Of a stretch of DNA of 64,000 nucleotides, positions 17,043 through 25,199 are shown piece after piece. A program made the translations under genes and the position numbers. Origin of the DNA: Hyphomonadaceae bacterium (GTDB lineage Bacteria; Pseudomonadota; Alphaproteobacteria; Caulobacterales; Aquidulcibacteraceae); the NCBI GenBank assembly GCA_019636095.1, contig JAHBYF010000001.1, positions 1 through 64,000 on the forward strand, in the 5' to 3' direction. The stretch's first letter is position 1, and every line of letters starts with the position of its first letter. A model generated the notes under the pieces. It was not told the DNA's origin. It saw only the letters and a program-made list of their open reading frames with translations, and searched no databases.

Positions 17043-17117
17043 TGGAGCGGGCGATGAGATTCGAACTCACGACCCCAACCTTGGCAAGGTTGTGCTCTAC
17101 CCCTGAGCTACGCCCGC
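17043..17117 (-). tRNA. tRNA-Gly(GCC)
   Basis: Read on the minus strand the acceptor GCGGGCG (17111-17117) pairs with CGCCCGC (17047-17053). The discriminator U and encoded CCA lie at 17043-17046. The anticodon stem-loop ACCTTGCCAAGGT gives anticodon GCC, and the T loop GTTCGAATC is intact. The 3' end faces the mobile island, the usual orientation for integration into a tRNA gene. Confidence 0.95.
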
Positions 17118-17278
17118 ATCCGTGGGTAACCCCGGCGGGGCCGGGGCTGAGGGGCGGTCATATCGCAGAGCCGTGCGGCCAAAGCAAGGGGCGGCTCGGA
17201 ACTGTTGTGGCGGCGCCGCTGCTCAAGGCGAAGCCCCGGCGAACTCCGCCGGGGCACGACCTTAGTTGATAGCGTCAG

Positions 17279-17554
17279 TCACTTGCGGCGGCGCGCCAGC
17301 GCGGTGACCAGAATGCCCGCCAGGAGGCCTGCTCCAGCTGCGGCGCCGACCGCCGCAAACGGCCGCGCCCGGACTTGTCTGGCGGCCCGCTTGATGCCGC
17401 CATTCACGCGCTCACCGGCGGCGTTCCACTTCTGCTCGAAGATACCGCCGAGATCATCGGTCAGCTGCGAAAAATCCTTGCCCAACGTGCTCATGTCGTC
17501 ACGCAAATCGATCGCACCGTTGCGGCGGTGACGGGTTTCGTATGCGTGTGCCAT
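17279..17554 (-). CDS. ElaB/YqjD (DUF883)-like membrane-anchored protein
   Basis: 91 residues from MAHAYETRH; longer upstream starts add a non-conserved leader. A polar amphipathic region (LRDDMSTLGKDFSQLTDDLGG) is followed by RPFAAVGAAAGAGLLAGILVTALARRRK, the short C-terminal anchor with terminal basic residues typical of DUF883 proteins. E. coli members bind ribosomes at the inner membrane in stationary phase; the role here is inferred. A GC hairpin at 17232-17254 downstream may end the transcript. Confidence 0.65.
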   Translation of the reverse strand: MAHAYETRHRRNGAIDLRDDMSTLGKDFSQLTDDLGGIFEQKWNAAGERVNGGIKRAARQVRARPFAAVGAAAGAGLLAGILVTALARRRK

Positions 17555-17684
17555 TTTCTTCACTCCACCATGATGCAGCCTCGTGCTGCTCCGATGAGTG
17601 AGAAATAGCGCGCGCCCGTCCGGCGTTCCGCGACCTGCGTCACACCAGGGCGGATGCAACGTGGTTCTCCACAATTGCTGACCT

Positions 17685-18440
17685 CTACTCCCCCGGCTCG
17701 GCTTTGCGTGGCGGCTTCATGCGACGGCGATTGACGTGTCCATCGGGCGCCAAGTGCCCTTCCGGCGTGCGGCCACGGAAATAATCGCGCTGCCAACCGT
17801 TCTTCACCGCCTCAGCATCCTTGTCGGCGAGCTTGTCGAGGAAGTTCGTCCGGCTTTGACCCCAGGCATCGTATTGGCGCTTTAGTTCAGGATCGTCATG
17901 GATCGACTTCACGATCGGTTGCACGTCATCCATCGTCTCGTGCGGGATCGGGAAAACAAAACAAAACGGCTCGCCCTTCTTGAACGAGACCATGCCTGGG
18001 CGGGTGAAACGCCAGTTCATCGTGAACGGAAACGGCAGCCAATATGTCTCAACCACGCCCGCAAGCGGCTGGATGCCATCCTTGATGTGATTGGGCGGCC
18101 CGCCGCACCACAAATCCCACCCCGGCTCGGTTCGGAACAAATAGCCGGTGTGAAACGTCAGCACGCCGCCCGAGAAGTGCGACACTGCCCAGCGATCCAG
18201 CAAAGCGCGCGGCGTGCCGTCGTCGGGGTCCAACCTGATGTCCTCGATGCGCGGCCCGCCCGTCCATGTCGCGGTGAAGCTGACCGGGGAAAGCAGCGCC
18301 CACCCTGTCGTGTTGGCGACCACGAGCGGCAAGCAGCGATACGGATGGCGATCCGAAAACCGATCCATCCAGTCGCGATCCGGCGAGCCCGGCACCATCT
18401 CGGCCGGCTGCTGATCGACTTGATAACAAGTAAGTTTCAT
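17685..18440 (-). CDS. DUF6065 family protein
   Basis: 251 residues with a strong GGAGGAGG ribosome site. Conserved-looking blocks are RCLPLVVANTTGWALLSP, WAVSHFSGGVLTFHTGYLFRT, LWCGGPPNHIKDGIQPL and FTMNWRFTRPG, then GEPFCFVFP. These agree with DUF6065 as I remember it, a cytosolic family of unknown function. It is divergent from the ProX gene. Confidence 0.7.
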   Translation of the reverse strand: MKLTCYQVDQQPAEMVPGSPDRDWMDRFSDRHPYRCLPLVVANTTGWALLSPVSFTATWTGGPRIEDIRLDPDDGTPRALLDRWAVSHFSGGVLTFHTGYLFRTEPGWDLWCGGPPNHIKDGIQPLAGVVETYWLPFPFTMNWRFTRPGMVSFKKGEPFCFVFPIPHETMDDVQPIVKSIHDDPELKRQYDAWGQSRTNFLDKLADKDAEAVKNGWQRDYFRGRTPEGHLAPDGHVNRRRMKPPRKAEPGE

Positions 18441-18490
18441 CCCCCTCCTCCTAGACGCTTGGCCTCGCTTGCGCCAAGGGGATGCAGCTT

Positions 18491-19033
18491 ATGCCCGCCA
18501 CTGAAGCCGATCTTTTCGCCCGCTTTGATGCGCTCGGCATCAAGCATGTGACGCACAGACACCGCCCCATCTTCACCGTCGAAGAAGGCCGGGGCCTCAA
18601 AGCGAGCATGCCGGGCGGGCATACCAAAAACCTGTTCCTCAAGGACAAGAAGGGCGCGATCTTCCTGATTTGCGCCATTTCCAGCACCGCCATTGATCTC
18701 GTCGCGGTATCCAAGCTGATCGGCTCAGGACGCTTTTCGTTCGGCTCGCCCGAGCGGCTGATGGAACATCTCGGCGTCGAGCCAGGCTCTGTGACGCTCT
18801 TCGCACTCATCAATGACCCCGAGCGCAAGGTGACACTCGTGCTCGACGAAGCCCTGTTTGACCTCGACCCCGTGAATTTTCACCCGCTGAAGAACGACGC
18901 CACCACCGCCATCAGCTCAGCCGACATGCTGAAATTCGTGCGTTCTCTTGGCCGTGAACCGATCCGCCTGTCCTTCGATGCCGCAGGCGTCCCGACAAGA
19001 ATTGAACCCGACGGGGCTCCGGCCCATGTTTAG
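18491..19033 (+). CDS. proX: Prolyl-tRNA editing protein ProX (YbaK/EbsC family)
   Basis: 180 residues from the ATG at 18491, which has AAGGGG nine bases upstream; the ATG at 18482 abuts that site. It shows the ProXp/YbaK editing fold: [27 protein letters not shown] with the catalytic-site Lys, then a [23 protein letters not shown] block and a C-terminal DEALF segment. It hydrolyses mischarged Ala-tRNA-Pro in trans. Its gene opens a run of same-strand housekeeping genes up to 21391. Confidence 0.85.
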   Translation: MPATEADLFARFDALGIKHVTHRHRPIFTVEEGRGLKASMPGGHTKNLFLKDKKGAIFLICAISSTAIDLVAVSKLIGSGRFSFGSPERLMEHLGVEPGSVTLFALINDPERKVTLVLDEALFDLDPVNFHPLKNDATTAISSADMLKFVRSLGREPIRLSFDAAGVPTRIEPDGAPAHV

Positions 19034-19051
19034 GCCCGAACGAGGAAACGA

Positions 19052-19954
19052 ATGACTTTTATCGACGGCGCAGCGCCGCCCGCCCCCGACGTTGTGAAAG
19101 AGGGCTCCGACCAAGGCTTCATGGCCGACGTCATCGAGCAATCACGCGAAACGCCGGTCATCGTCGATTTCTGGGCGCCGTGGTGCGGCCCGTGCCGCAC
19201 ACTCGGGCCGATGCTCGAGAAAGCCGTGCATGGCGCTGGCGGCAAGGTGCGCATGGTCAAGATCAATATCGATGAGAACCCTGGCGTCGCCGGCCAACTC
19301 GGCGTGCGGTCGATTCCGGCCGTCTACGCTTTTGACCAAGGCCGCCCCGTCGACGGCTTCATGGGCGCCATTCCAGAAAGCCAGATCAAGCTCTTCATCG
19401 ACCGTCTCGCCGGCGCCGACATGACCGCGGAAATCGAGCCGCTGCTCGAACAAGCCGCAGAATCTATTCAGCTCGGCGACATTGGCGGCGCGGCTCAGGC
19501 TTACACCGCGGTGCTGCAGCTTGATCCAACCAACACCAAAGCCATCGCAGGCATGGCGCGCATCGCGCTCAGCGCAGGTGATGCCGCCAACGCCGAAGAA
19601 ATTCTCGCCATGGCGCCGCCCGAAAAAGCCAGCGATCCCGACATCGCCGGCGTCCGCGCCGCGCTTGAACTCGCAGGCAAAGCTGCCGACGCCGGCGACA
19701 ATGACGAACTCGGCGCCCAAGTCGCCGCCAATCCGAACGATCACCAGACCCGCTTCGAGTATGCCGAAGCGCTTTCCGCTCGCGGCGATCTTGAGGGCGC
19801 CAGCGAACAATTGCTGACCATCATCGAGAGAAACCGGGATTGGAACGAAGGCGCCGCTCGCACCCAGCTGCTGAAAATCTTCGAAGCCGCCGGACCGATG
19901 TCCGAGGTCACCAAGCAGGGACGCCGCAAGCTCTCGGCGATTCTGTTCTCGTGA
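19052..19954 (+). CDS. cnoX: CnoX/YbbN-type thioredoxin with TPR-like C-terminus
   Basis: 300 residues. A thioredoxin domain at ~25-130 has the active site WCGPC, and IPAVYAF supplies the cis-Pro. It is followed by TPR-like helices (~135-300). This layout defines CnoX (YbbN), a holdase chaperone that guards proteins for GroEL and DnaK and protects against oxidation. The intact CGPC predicts redox activity, unlike E. coli YbbN. AGGAAA precedes the ATG. Confidence 0.88.
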   Translation: MTFIDGAAPPAPDVVKEGSDQGFMADVIEQSRETPVIVDFWAPWCGPCRTLGPMLEKAVHGAGGKVRMVKINIDENPGVAGQLGVRSIPAVYAFDQGRPVDGFMGAIPESQIKLFIDRLAGADMTAEIEPLLEQAAESIQLGDIGGAAQAYTAVLQLDPTNTKAIAGMARIALSAGDAANAEEILAMAPPEKASDPDIAGVRAALELAGKAADAGDNDELGAQVAANPNDHQTRFEYAEALSARGDLEGASEQLLTIIERNRDWNEGAARTQLLKIFEAAGPMSEVTKQGRRKLSAILFS

Positions 19955-20607
19955 GCGCCTTCGGCTATCGCAAGCCTGCGGACCTGCCGCAGACGATCCC
20001 GCTTTTCCCGTTGGTCGGCGCGATCTTGATGCCGCGCGGCGTGTTGGCGCTGAACGTGTTCGAACCGCGCTATCTCAACATGGTGGACGACGCCTTGGGC
20101 GGCGACCGTCTCATCGGCATGATACAACCGGCGACTGGCGATGAAGACAATCCGGCGCCCGATCTTTCCGATGTCGGCACCGTCGGGCGCATCACTGCCT
20201 TCTCCGAAACCGATGACGGCCGCTATCTCATTACCTTGACCGGCGTCTGCCGCTTCGACCTCAACCAGGAGCTCGAAGCCGGCACGCCCTACCGCCAGGC
20301 CCTCGTTAGCTTCGACGCATTCGAGGGTGATTTTGCGCAAGCACGCGGTGAACGCATCGACCGCGACGGATTGATCAAGTCGTTGAAGAGCTACGCATCG
20401 CTTCATGGCTTCGTTGTCGACTGGGATTCGGTTGAGCAAGCGCCGACTGAGACCATCGTCAATGTCGCCGCGCAGATTTGCCCGTTCGATCCCGCCGCTA
20501 AGCAAGCCATGCTGGAAGCGCTCACGCTCGAAGAGCGCACCCAGGCGCTACTGGCGCTGCTCGAATGGGACCGCGCCGCCGGCGACGGTCAGCGCCCGAT
20601 CCAATGA
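19951..20607 (+). CDS. Lon N-terminal-like (LON substrate-binding) domain protein
   Basis: 218 residues from a GTG that overlaps the cnoX stop (GTGA). [29 protein letters not shown] is the signature of the Lon N-terminal substrate-recognition domain, here without ATPase or protease domains. This stand-alone form is common in alphaproteobacteria next to the thioredoxin gene. It probably binds unfolded peptides. The next ATG overlaps its stop. Confidence 0.85.
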   Translation: MSAFGYRKPADLPQTIPLFPLVGAILMPRGVLALNVFEPRYLNMVDDALGGDRLIGMIQPATGDEDNPAPDLSDVGTVGRITAFSETDDGRYLITLTGVCRFDLNQELEAGTPYRQALVSFDAFEGDFAQARGERIDRDGLIKSLKSYASLHGFVVDWDSVEQAPTETIVNVAAQICPFDPAAKQAMLEALTLEERTQALLALLEWDRAAGDGQRPIQ

Positions 20608-20786
20608 GCGACGTCGATCCCAAGCTGCTTGAAGTGCTCGTTTGCCCGCAAACGCGCACGCCCCTGCGCTACGATCGCGAGCGCCAGGAACTCATCAGCG
20701 AACGCGCCCGCCTCGCCTATCCCGTGCGCGACGGCGTGCCGATCATGCTGATCGACGAAGCGCGGGAGTTGGGAGCCGACGAATGA
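20604..20786 (+). CDS. Trm112 family protein
   Basis: 60 residues with the ATG overlapping the previous stop. [23 protein letters not shown] followed by [15 protein letters not shown] is the Trm112/YcaR fold. Only one Cys is present (CPQT), so a zinc knuckle is unlikely. Eukaryotic Trm112 activates methyltransferases; the bacterial partner is unknown. Confidence 0.85.
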   Translation: MSDVDPKLLEVLVCPQTRTPLRYDRERQELISERARLAYPVRDGVPIMLIDEARELGADE

Positions 20787-21157
20787 GCGCAGAAGCAATC
20801 TCGCGACCCTGGCCAACCGATCTGGTGTTCGACCGCGAAGCCAAAGCGCTGATGATCGCCTTCGATGACGGCGAGACCTTCGAAATCCCGTTCGAATTGT
20901 TGCGGGTCGAAAGCCCGAGCGCCGAAAACAAGGGCCACGGCGGCAATGTCCCGCCCCCTGTCACCGGCAAAGCCAATGTCAATGTCGTCAGCGCCGACGC
21001 TGTCGGCCGCTATGCCGTACGCATCAGTTTCGACGATGGCCACGACACCGGGCTCTACAGCTGGGATCTCCTCTACGATCTCGGCCGCGATAAAGACGAA
21101 AAGCTTCGCGTTTATCGCGACACGCTACGCCTGCGCGCGTTAAGGGACGAGGCGTGA
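20783..21157 (+). CDS. DUF971 (gamma-butyrobetaine hydroxylase N-terminal-like) protein
   Basis: 124 residues, ATG overlapping the Trm112 stop. The features are [33 protein letters not shown], then a [28 protein letters not shown] block typical of DUF971. Such proteins are linked to iron-sulfur cluster carriers and ubiquinone metabolism in some bacteria, and the exact role here is unknown. It is fourth in a chain of overlapping genes. Confidence 0.85.
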   Translation: MSAEAISRPWPTDLVFDREAKALMIAFDDGETFEIPFELLRVESPSAENKGHGGNVPPPVTGKANVNVVSADAVGRYAVRISFDDGHDTGLYSWDLLYDLGRDKDEKLRVYRDTLRLRALRDEA

Positions 21158-21160
21158 GTC

Positions 21161-21391
21161 ATGTCGACACTGCTTGAAGAAGAGGCGATGACGCGCCCTG
21201 CGCAACGTTGGCGCAACTTCTATTGGCTCGCCAAGAAGATGCTGATCAACGGCGAAATGCGCGGCCCCGGTCGAACACCGTCCAAATTCGTCTGGCCCTC
21301 AAAAGACATCGCCGAAACCATGGCCGAAAAACGCCGCCATGAATGGGAAAAGGTCGGCGTAAAATATCTGGGCGCCGAGAAAGAATTTTAG
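21161..21391 (+). CDS. Small conserved-looking hypothetical protein
   Basis: 76 residues beginning three bases after the DUF971 stop. It is basic and aromatic-rich (QRWRNFYWLAKKMLINGEMRG, then SKFVWPSKDIAETM). No family recognised. The tight spacing supports it as the last gene of the operon. The convergent dioxygenase gene ends three bases beyond. Confidence 0.6.
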   Translation: MSTLLEEEAMTRPAQRWRNFYWLAKKMLINGEMRGPGRTPSKFVWPSKDIAETMAEKRRHEWEKVGVKYLGAEKEF

Positions 21392-21394
21392 ACG

Positions 21395-22243
21395 TCAGCC
21401 CGACAGCGGTTCACCCTCGACCGTGATGCGGTGCATTTCGCGCCGATGCCCGTGATAATCGTTCCTGGCGAAGTGCCACGTCGCGCGATTATCCCAGAAC
21501 GCGATCGAGCCAGGCCGCCAAACGAATTCGTGCGTGAACTCCGGCCCCATGCAGTGCGCGTAGAGCTGCATCAGAAGCGGACGCGATTCTTCCTCGGTCC
21601 AGCCTTCGAAGCGCACCGTGAAGGCTGGATTGACGTATAGCGCCTTCTTGCCGCTCAGCGGATGCGTGATTACCACCGGGTGCACCACGTCCTGCAATTT
21701 CTCTGCGGCCGTAGTGTTTCCTATCCTGCCGTCACCCGCATCGGTATTCTGATAGTAGGACGATGGGCCTTCGCCAAAGATGTGGCGCGCCGAATGCACC
21801 GCCTTCAATGTCGAAAGCATCTCCTGGAAACCCGCGGACAGCGCATCATAGGCTGCATACATCGAAGCGAACAACGTATTGCCGCCCGTCTCCGGCAGCT
21901 CGCGCGCAACCAGGATCGACCCCATCGCCGGGATCTGATCGTAGGAATGATCGGTGTGCCAACCGCCGCCGATATTGTTTTGCTGATCCCGTTCCTTCGA
22001 GACCAACGCAATCTCTGGATGCTCAGGGTGCGCTGCGAAAAAGCGATTGATGTTGATCGGCCCCCAGCGTTTGGCAAAGGCAATGTGCTGATCTTCGCTG
22101 ATGTCCTGATCGCGGAAAAAGATCACCCCGTGATCCGCATAGGCCCCCCGCACAGCCGCGAACTCCGAATTTGAAAGTTCGCGAAGATCAACCGCGGTGA
22201 TTTCCGCGCCGACGCCCTCAAGGGTTCGAATTTGGATGGCCAT
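21395..22243 (-). CDS. TauD/TfdA-family Fe(II)/2-oxoglutarate dioxygenase
   Basis: 282 residues from the ATG at 22243, which has GGAGG five bases upstream; a GTG sits one codon earlier. The iron-binding facial triad is visible: WHTD at 95-98 and the distal His in ATWHFARNDY. The 2-oxoglutarate Arg lies in RREMHRITV. The N-terminal VGAEITAVDL...DHGVIFFRDQD block is typical of the family. Members oxidise taurine, alkyl sulfates or aryloxy acids; the substrate here cannot be told. Confidence 0.88.
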   Translation of the reverse strand: MAIQIRTLEGVGAEITAVDLRELSNSEFAAVRGAYADHGVIFFRDQDISEDQHIAFAKRWGPININRFFAAHPEHPEIALVSKERDQQNNIGGGWHTDHSYDQIPAMGSILVARELPETGGNTLFASMYAAYDALSAGFQEMLSTLKAVHSARHIFGEGPSSYYQNTDAGDGRIGNTTAAEKLQDVVHPVVITHPLSGKKALYVNPAFTVRFEGWTEEESRPLLMQLYAHCMGPEFTHEFVWRPGSIAFWDNRATWHFARNDYHGHRREMHRITVEGEPLSG

Positions 22244-22353
22244 CACAACCTCCGCTGAGCTTGGCCAACAAGTCTCGCAGCAAGTGCGGCTAAGTCAAAT
22301 GTGCGCACCCGGCGGTCCGCCATCGGCGATGACGCCAAACTCGGACCACACGC

Positions 22354-23685
22354 TCATCGCGCGGCAAAGAGCGGCCATTCGCCGGGGACGCCTTTCAAGG
22401 ATTCGACTCCCCGTGCTTCAAAACGCAGTCCAGAACCAGCGACCAGATCCTTCACCGTGCCAGAGGTAAGAACTTCGCTCGGAGAGGCCTTGCTCAGGAT
22501 GCGCGCGCCGATGTGGACGGCCATGCCGCCCACATCTTCTCCCATCAGTTCGCACTCCCCGATGTGAACGCCGGCTCGAACTTCCAAACCGATCTGCCCT
22601 ACAGCTTGCGTAATCTCTAGCGCACAGCGCACGGCTCGCGCCGGACCGTCGAATGTCGCAAGCATGCCGTCGCCGGCGGAGTTGGCTTCTTTGCCGCGAT
22701 GCCGGGCCAACGCCTTTCGCACGATGGCGTAATAGGAATTGAGCGTCGAACGCCATGCAGCGTCGCCAATTTTCGCCATATGCTCGGTAGAACCCACGAC
22801 ATCGACAAACATAACCGTCGCCAAAACACGATCATTGGAATCCACTGGCCGTTCGCCGGTAACGAATTCCTGGATATCGGAGAGAACGACATCCATGTCG
22901 TCGAGCATCGCGCTGTGGCTGTCTCCTGGGTATTCCTTGAAGATAGCGCCGGGAATGCGGGCCGCCATGTCGCGGGCGGCGTCAGCGATCGCGACCGGAT
23001 CGCCGGTGCGGTTCATGACCATGGTCGGCGCGCGTATGGTTGGCAAAATCGGGCGTGTATCGATCTCCGCGTTCATCGCTTCGTAGGCACGAACGGCGGA
23101 AGGACTTGCGGCAGCACGCATGTAGCGCAGCATCATGTCCACGACGGCCGGATCGGCGTCAGGGCCGAGGCCCGCGCCAGGGCCCACCACGTATTCGACA
23201 GTTGGCCAGCCATCATGGATCAGCTCGAGCATCGCCTCGTGCTCTTCGCGCGTTTGTCCCCAGGGATGATCGGGCGTGTTGAGCCACTTTGCCTGCGCGC
23301 CCCAGACAATCAGCGACTGCACCCGCTCGGGATACATGGCCGCGAACATGCACGCCATTGAGCCGCCTTCGGAGCCGCCGAACAGATGCGCGCGCTGCAG
23401 CCCCATTGCATCCATGACGGCTCGAATGTCGTCAGTGCGTTCCTCGAGCGTCGCCATTTTTGTCGGCCGATCCGAGAGGCCAGTGCCGCGTTTGTCGAAA
23501 CGGATCAGGCGGCAAAATTTTGAGAACTTCTCAAAGAACATCGCGCGGCGCGGATGTTCCCAGTCCATGTCGAGATGGGACATCGTGCCTGGCGCCCAAA
23601 TCACATCGGGCGGACCCTTGCCGGTAGCTTGGTAGGCGATGCAGACATCGTCGCTATAGGCGTATCGTGTGGTCGGCGCGCTCAT
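22354..23685 (-). CDS. Alpha/beta hydrolase fused to class III adenylate/guanylate cyclase domain
   Basis: 443 residues. Residues 1-~285 are an alpha/beta hydrolase with the nucleophile elbow GGSEGGS (Ser105) and a late GDSHSAML His. Residues ~290-443 are a class III nucleotide cyclase: the metal site is in VMFVDVVGSTEHM, the second Asp is in SAGDGMLATFDGPARA, then VRAGVHIGECE and GMAVHIGARI. The hydrolase may sense or process a small ligand and set cAMP output. A perfect CRP-type palindrome lies about 1.1 kb away at 24791, though a direct link is speculative. Confidence 0.85.
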   Translation of the reverse strand: MSAPTTRYAYSDDVCIAYQATGKGPPDVIWAPGTMSHLDMDWEHPRRAMFFEKFSKFCRLIRFDKRGTGLSDRPTKMATLEERTDDIRAVMDAMGLQRAHLFGGSEGGSMACMFAAMYPERVQSLIVWGAQAKWLNTPDHPWGQTREEHEAMLELIHDGWPTVEYVVGPGAGLGPDADPAVVDMMLRYMRAAASPSAVRAYEAMNAEIDTRPILPTIRAPTMVMNRTGDPVAIADAARDMAARIPGAIFKEYPGDSHSAMLDDMDVVLSDIQEFVTGERPVDSNDRVLATVMFVDVVGSTEHMAKIGDAAWRSTLNSYYAIVRKALARHRGKEANSAGDGMLATFDGPARAVRCALEITQAVGQIGLEVRAGVHIGECELMGEDVGGMAVHIGARILSKASPSEVLTSGTVKDLVAGSGLRFEARGVESLKGVPGEWPLFAAR

Positions 23686-23783
23686 GAACGCACCCTAGCA
23701 CACGATTTGACGCCTGCCCGATTCATCGCCTGCGCCGCCCGCGCAATGGCGCGGAATCTTGGTCAGGATTTCGCCGGAAGCGG

Positions 23784-24170
23784 TCATTGAGTTGGTTTGC
23801 GGATGAAAACTGTAATGACTGACGCCAGGAACGTCGCCATTCCCAACATGACAATGAGCGATCCTGGAATGACAAACATCAGAGCGTCCGGTGCGCCCGA
23901 TGCAATCATCGCCAAACCCGGAACAAAGATCATCACGCCGATGGTGGAGAGCGAAAAGTTGATCCAGGAAAGCACCTTCGGGCGCGCGGCGCCGCACAGC
24001 GAATAGAACGTCCCCATCAACGCAAGAGTGGTCCAGCCGACCAGATTGAGATGCGCATGCGCATCTCTCCAAGTGAAGTCTTCGAGCGCGCCCATATAGC
24101 CGCCCCAGGCCATTCCCCCGAGACCGAATATAGAAGCCACCAAAAAGAACGCGATCGACACTTTTGGCAT
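23784..24170 (-). CDS. Four-helix membrane protein resembling a heme-copper oxidase subunit I fragment
   Basis: 128 residues with four hydrophobic helices. The motif AHAHLNLVGWTTLALMGTFYSL matches the conserved His-containing segment found in cbb3-type oxidase subunit I and related small membrane proteins. Full-length oxidases are about four times longer and no other oxidase genes are nearby. It is therefore either a stand-alone relative of unknown function or a heme-binding sensor. Confidence 0.65.
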   Translation of the reverse strand: MPKVSIAFFLVASIFGLGGMAWGGYMGALEDFTWRDAHAHLNLVGWTTLALMGTFYSLCGAARPKVLSWINFSLSTIGVMIFVPGLAMIASGAPDALMFVIPGSLIVMLGMATFLASVITVFIRKPTQ

Positions 24171-24282
24171 GAGCTACCCCGCACTCGTAAGTACGACAGT
24201 TTCTGCGACCGGCCTACTCTCTCAATGGCGGTCAGCGGCTAAGCGTTCAACGGAATGACGTGATCTCGCCGTTTGCGGTAAT

Positions 24283-24696
24283 TTATCTCGACCAGTGCAA
24301 ATGGGTGATCGACCCGTCGCACTTCGCGATTTCCATTTCTAGTCCGCCACCACCAGCCATCACGATCAATGCGTCGCCTTGGCGTCGTGGGTAGCCGTGC
24401 ATGGATTGGAAGACGACCCAGTGGTCGCCACCGTCATCTACGTGAAGGTCATACTGTCGGTCGCGCGCACGGCTATCCATTCCTTCTCGACGCTCCATTC
24501 CGTGGATCACGGCGGTGGCAATCTGCCGGGCGGTAATCTCGTCACCAACATATGGGCCATCAATAAGGCCAGGGACATGTGCGCACTCGATGGGTGCTGC
24601 GGCCCCCGCGCCGACTCCATTAGAACCCTGCGCATGTTGGCAACCGACCTGCATCGCCAGCGGTGCCGCTACCAGTATTGCCCGCCACCGTCGCAT
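24283..24696 (-). CDS. Lipoprotein with NTF2-like (immunity-type) domain
   Basis: 137 residues from MRRWRAI; a longer frame to 24759 is less likely. The signal peptide ends in MQVGC, a lipobox. The mature part holds DGPYVGDEITARQIATAVIHG, then WVVFQSM...GDALIVMAGGGGLEMEIAKCDGSI. This resembles the NTF2-fold immunity-protein family, in which Ala-rich helix, WxV strand and DGxI ends recur. No toxin gene is adjacent, so an immunity role is doubtful. Confidence 0.55.
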   Translation of the reverse strand: MRRWRAILVAAPLAMQVGCQHAQGSNGVGAGAAAPIECAHVPGLIDGPYVGDEITARQIATAVIHGMERREGMDSRARDRQYDLHVDDGGDHWVVFQSMHGYPRRQGDALIVMAGGGGLEMEIAKCDGSITHLHWSR

Positions 24697-24790
24697 GAAG
24701 CCCCCTGGCGTCGATCCAAGCCCAGCGGGACGGATCGCGCAATGTCGGCTTCGAGCCAATCACGAACCATCGCAGCGCGCGCTTTGCTTC

Positions 24791-24808
24791 CTGTGACGCC
24801 CGTCACAG
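24791..24808. promoter_or_regulatory. Perfect CRP/FNR-superfamily palindrome
   Basis: CTGTGACGCCCGTCACAG is an 18-base perfect inverted repeat containing the full TGTGA-N6-TCACA core recognised by cAMP-CRP-type regulators. It lies 77 bases upstream of the first microprotein ATG and 95 bases upstream of the minus-strand lipoprotein start, so it could control either. No clear -35/-10 pair was identified. Confidence 0.6.
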
Positions 24809-24884
24809 CGACATCCCTAACCCTTCGCTACCTTCTCCTCATCGGAACGGGGCAACGGCCCCATCCAAAAAAGGAGCAAGAGCA

Positions 24885-24977
24885 ATGACCAAGTTTTATT
24901 CCCTGATGTTGGCGGCGCTGCTGTTGGCCCCGGTGGCCTTCGCGACGATGCACCAAGCCGCCCAAATGGTCGCCTGA
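24885..24977 (+). CDS. Microprotein, 30 residues, first of a tandem pair
   Basis: The frame encodes MTKFYSLMLAALLLAPVAFA plus a ten-residue tail ending QAAQMVA. AAGGAG lies nine bases before the ATG. One hydrophobic segment could be a membrane helix or a signal peptide with cleavage after AFA. The next frame, 37 bases downstream, encodes a 30-residue product identical at 18 positions, while the DNA differs largely at third codon positions. That is good evidence that both are translated and selected as proteins. Function unknown. Confidence 0.7.
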   Translation: MTKFYSLMLAALLLAPVAFATMHQAAQMVA

Positions 24978-25014
24978 GCGATCACCCCAACAACCCATTC
25001 AGAGATCAACTCAA

Positions 25015-25107
25015 ATGACCAAGTTTTTCGCCCTCATCGCTGCTTGCGCCGTGCTTGCTCCGGTTGCCATCAGCGTGATGACCCAAGCCGCGCAGATCGT
25101 CGCTTAA
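25015..25107 (+). CDS. Microprotein, 30 residues, second of a tandem pair
   Basis: It encodes MTKFFALIAACAVLAPVAIS followed by a tail ending TQAAQIVA. Shared with its neighbour are the MTKF start, the LAPVA core, a Met at 22 and the QAAQ-x-VA end. The ribosome site is weak (AGAG). A strong hairpin terminator follows at 25155. The pair would be co-transcribed from the region holding the CRP-type palindrome. Confidence 0.7.
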   Translation: MTKFFALIAACAVLAPVAISVMTQAAQIVA

Positions 25108-25154
25108 GCTCCCAAGCAGCACGATCTTTGGCCCATAAGCGCGGCCTGGAAATA

Positions 25155-25199
25155 GAACGGCGTCGAGGATTGCTCCCCCTCGGCGCCGTTCGCCTTTTT
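25155..25199 (+). terminator. Rho-independent terminator after the microprotein pair
   Basis: GAACGGCGTCGAGG (25155-25168) pairs with CCTCGGCGCCGTTC (25178-25191) around a nine-base loop with one wobble pair, followed by GCCTTTTTC. It ends the rightward transcript and lies just beyond the convergent prenyltransferase gene. Confidence 0.85.

Noticed and set aside
17232..17254. GCCCCGGCG/CGCCGGGGC hairpin as a firm terminator
   Set aside because: No U tract on the minus strand, so it was only mentioned with the DUF883-like gene.
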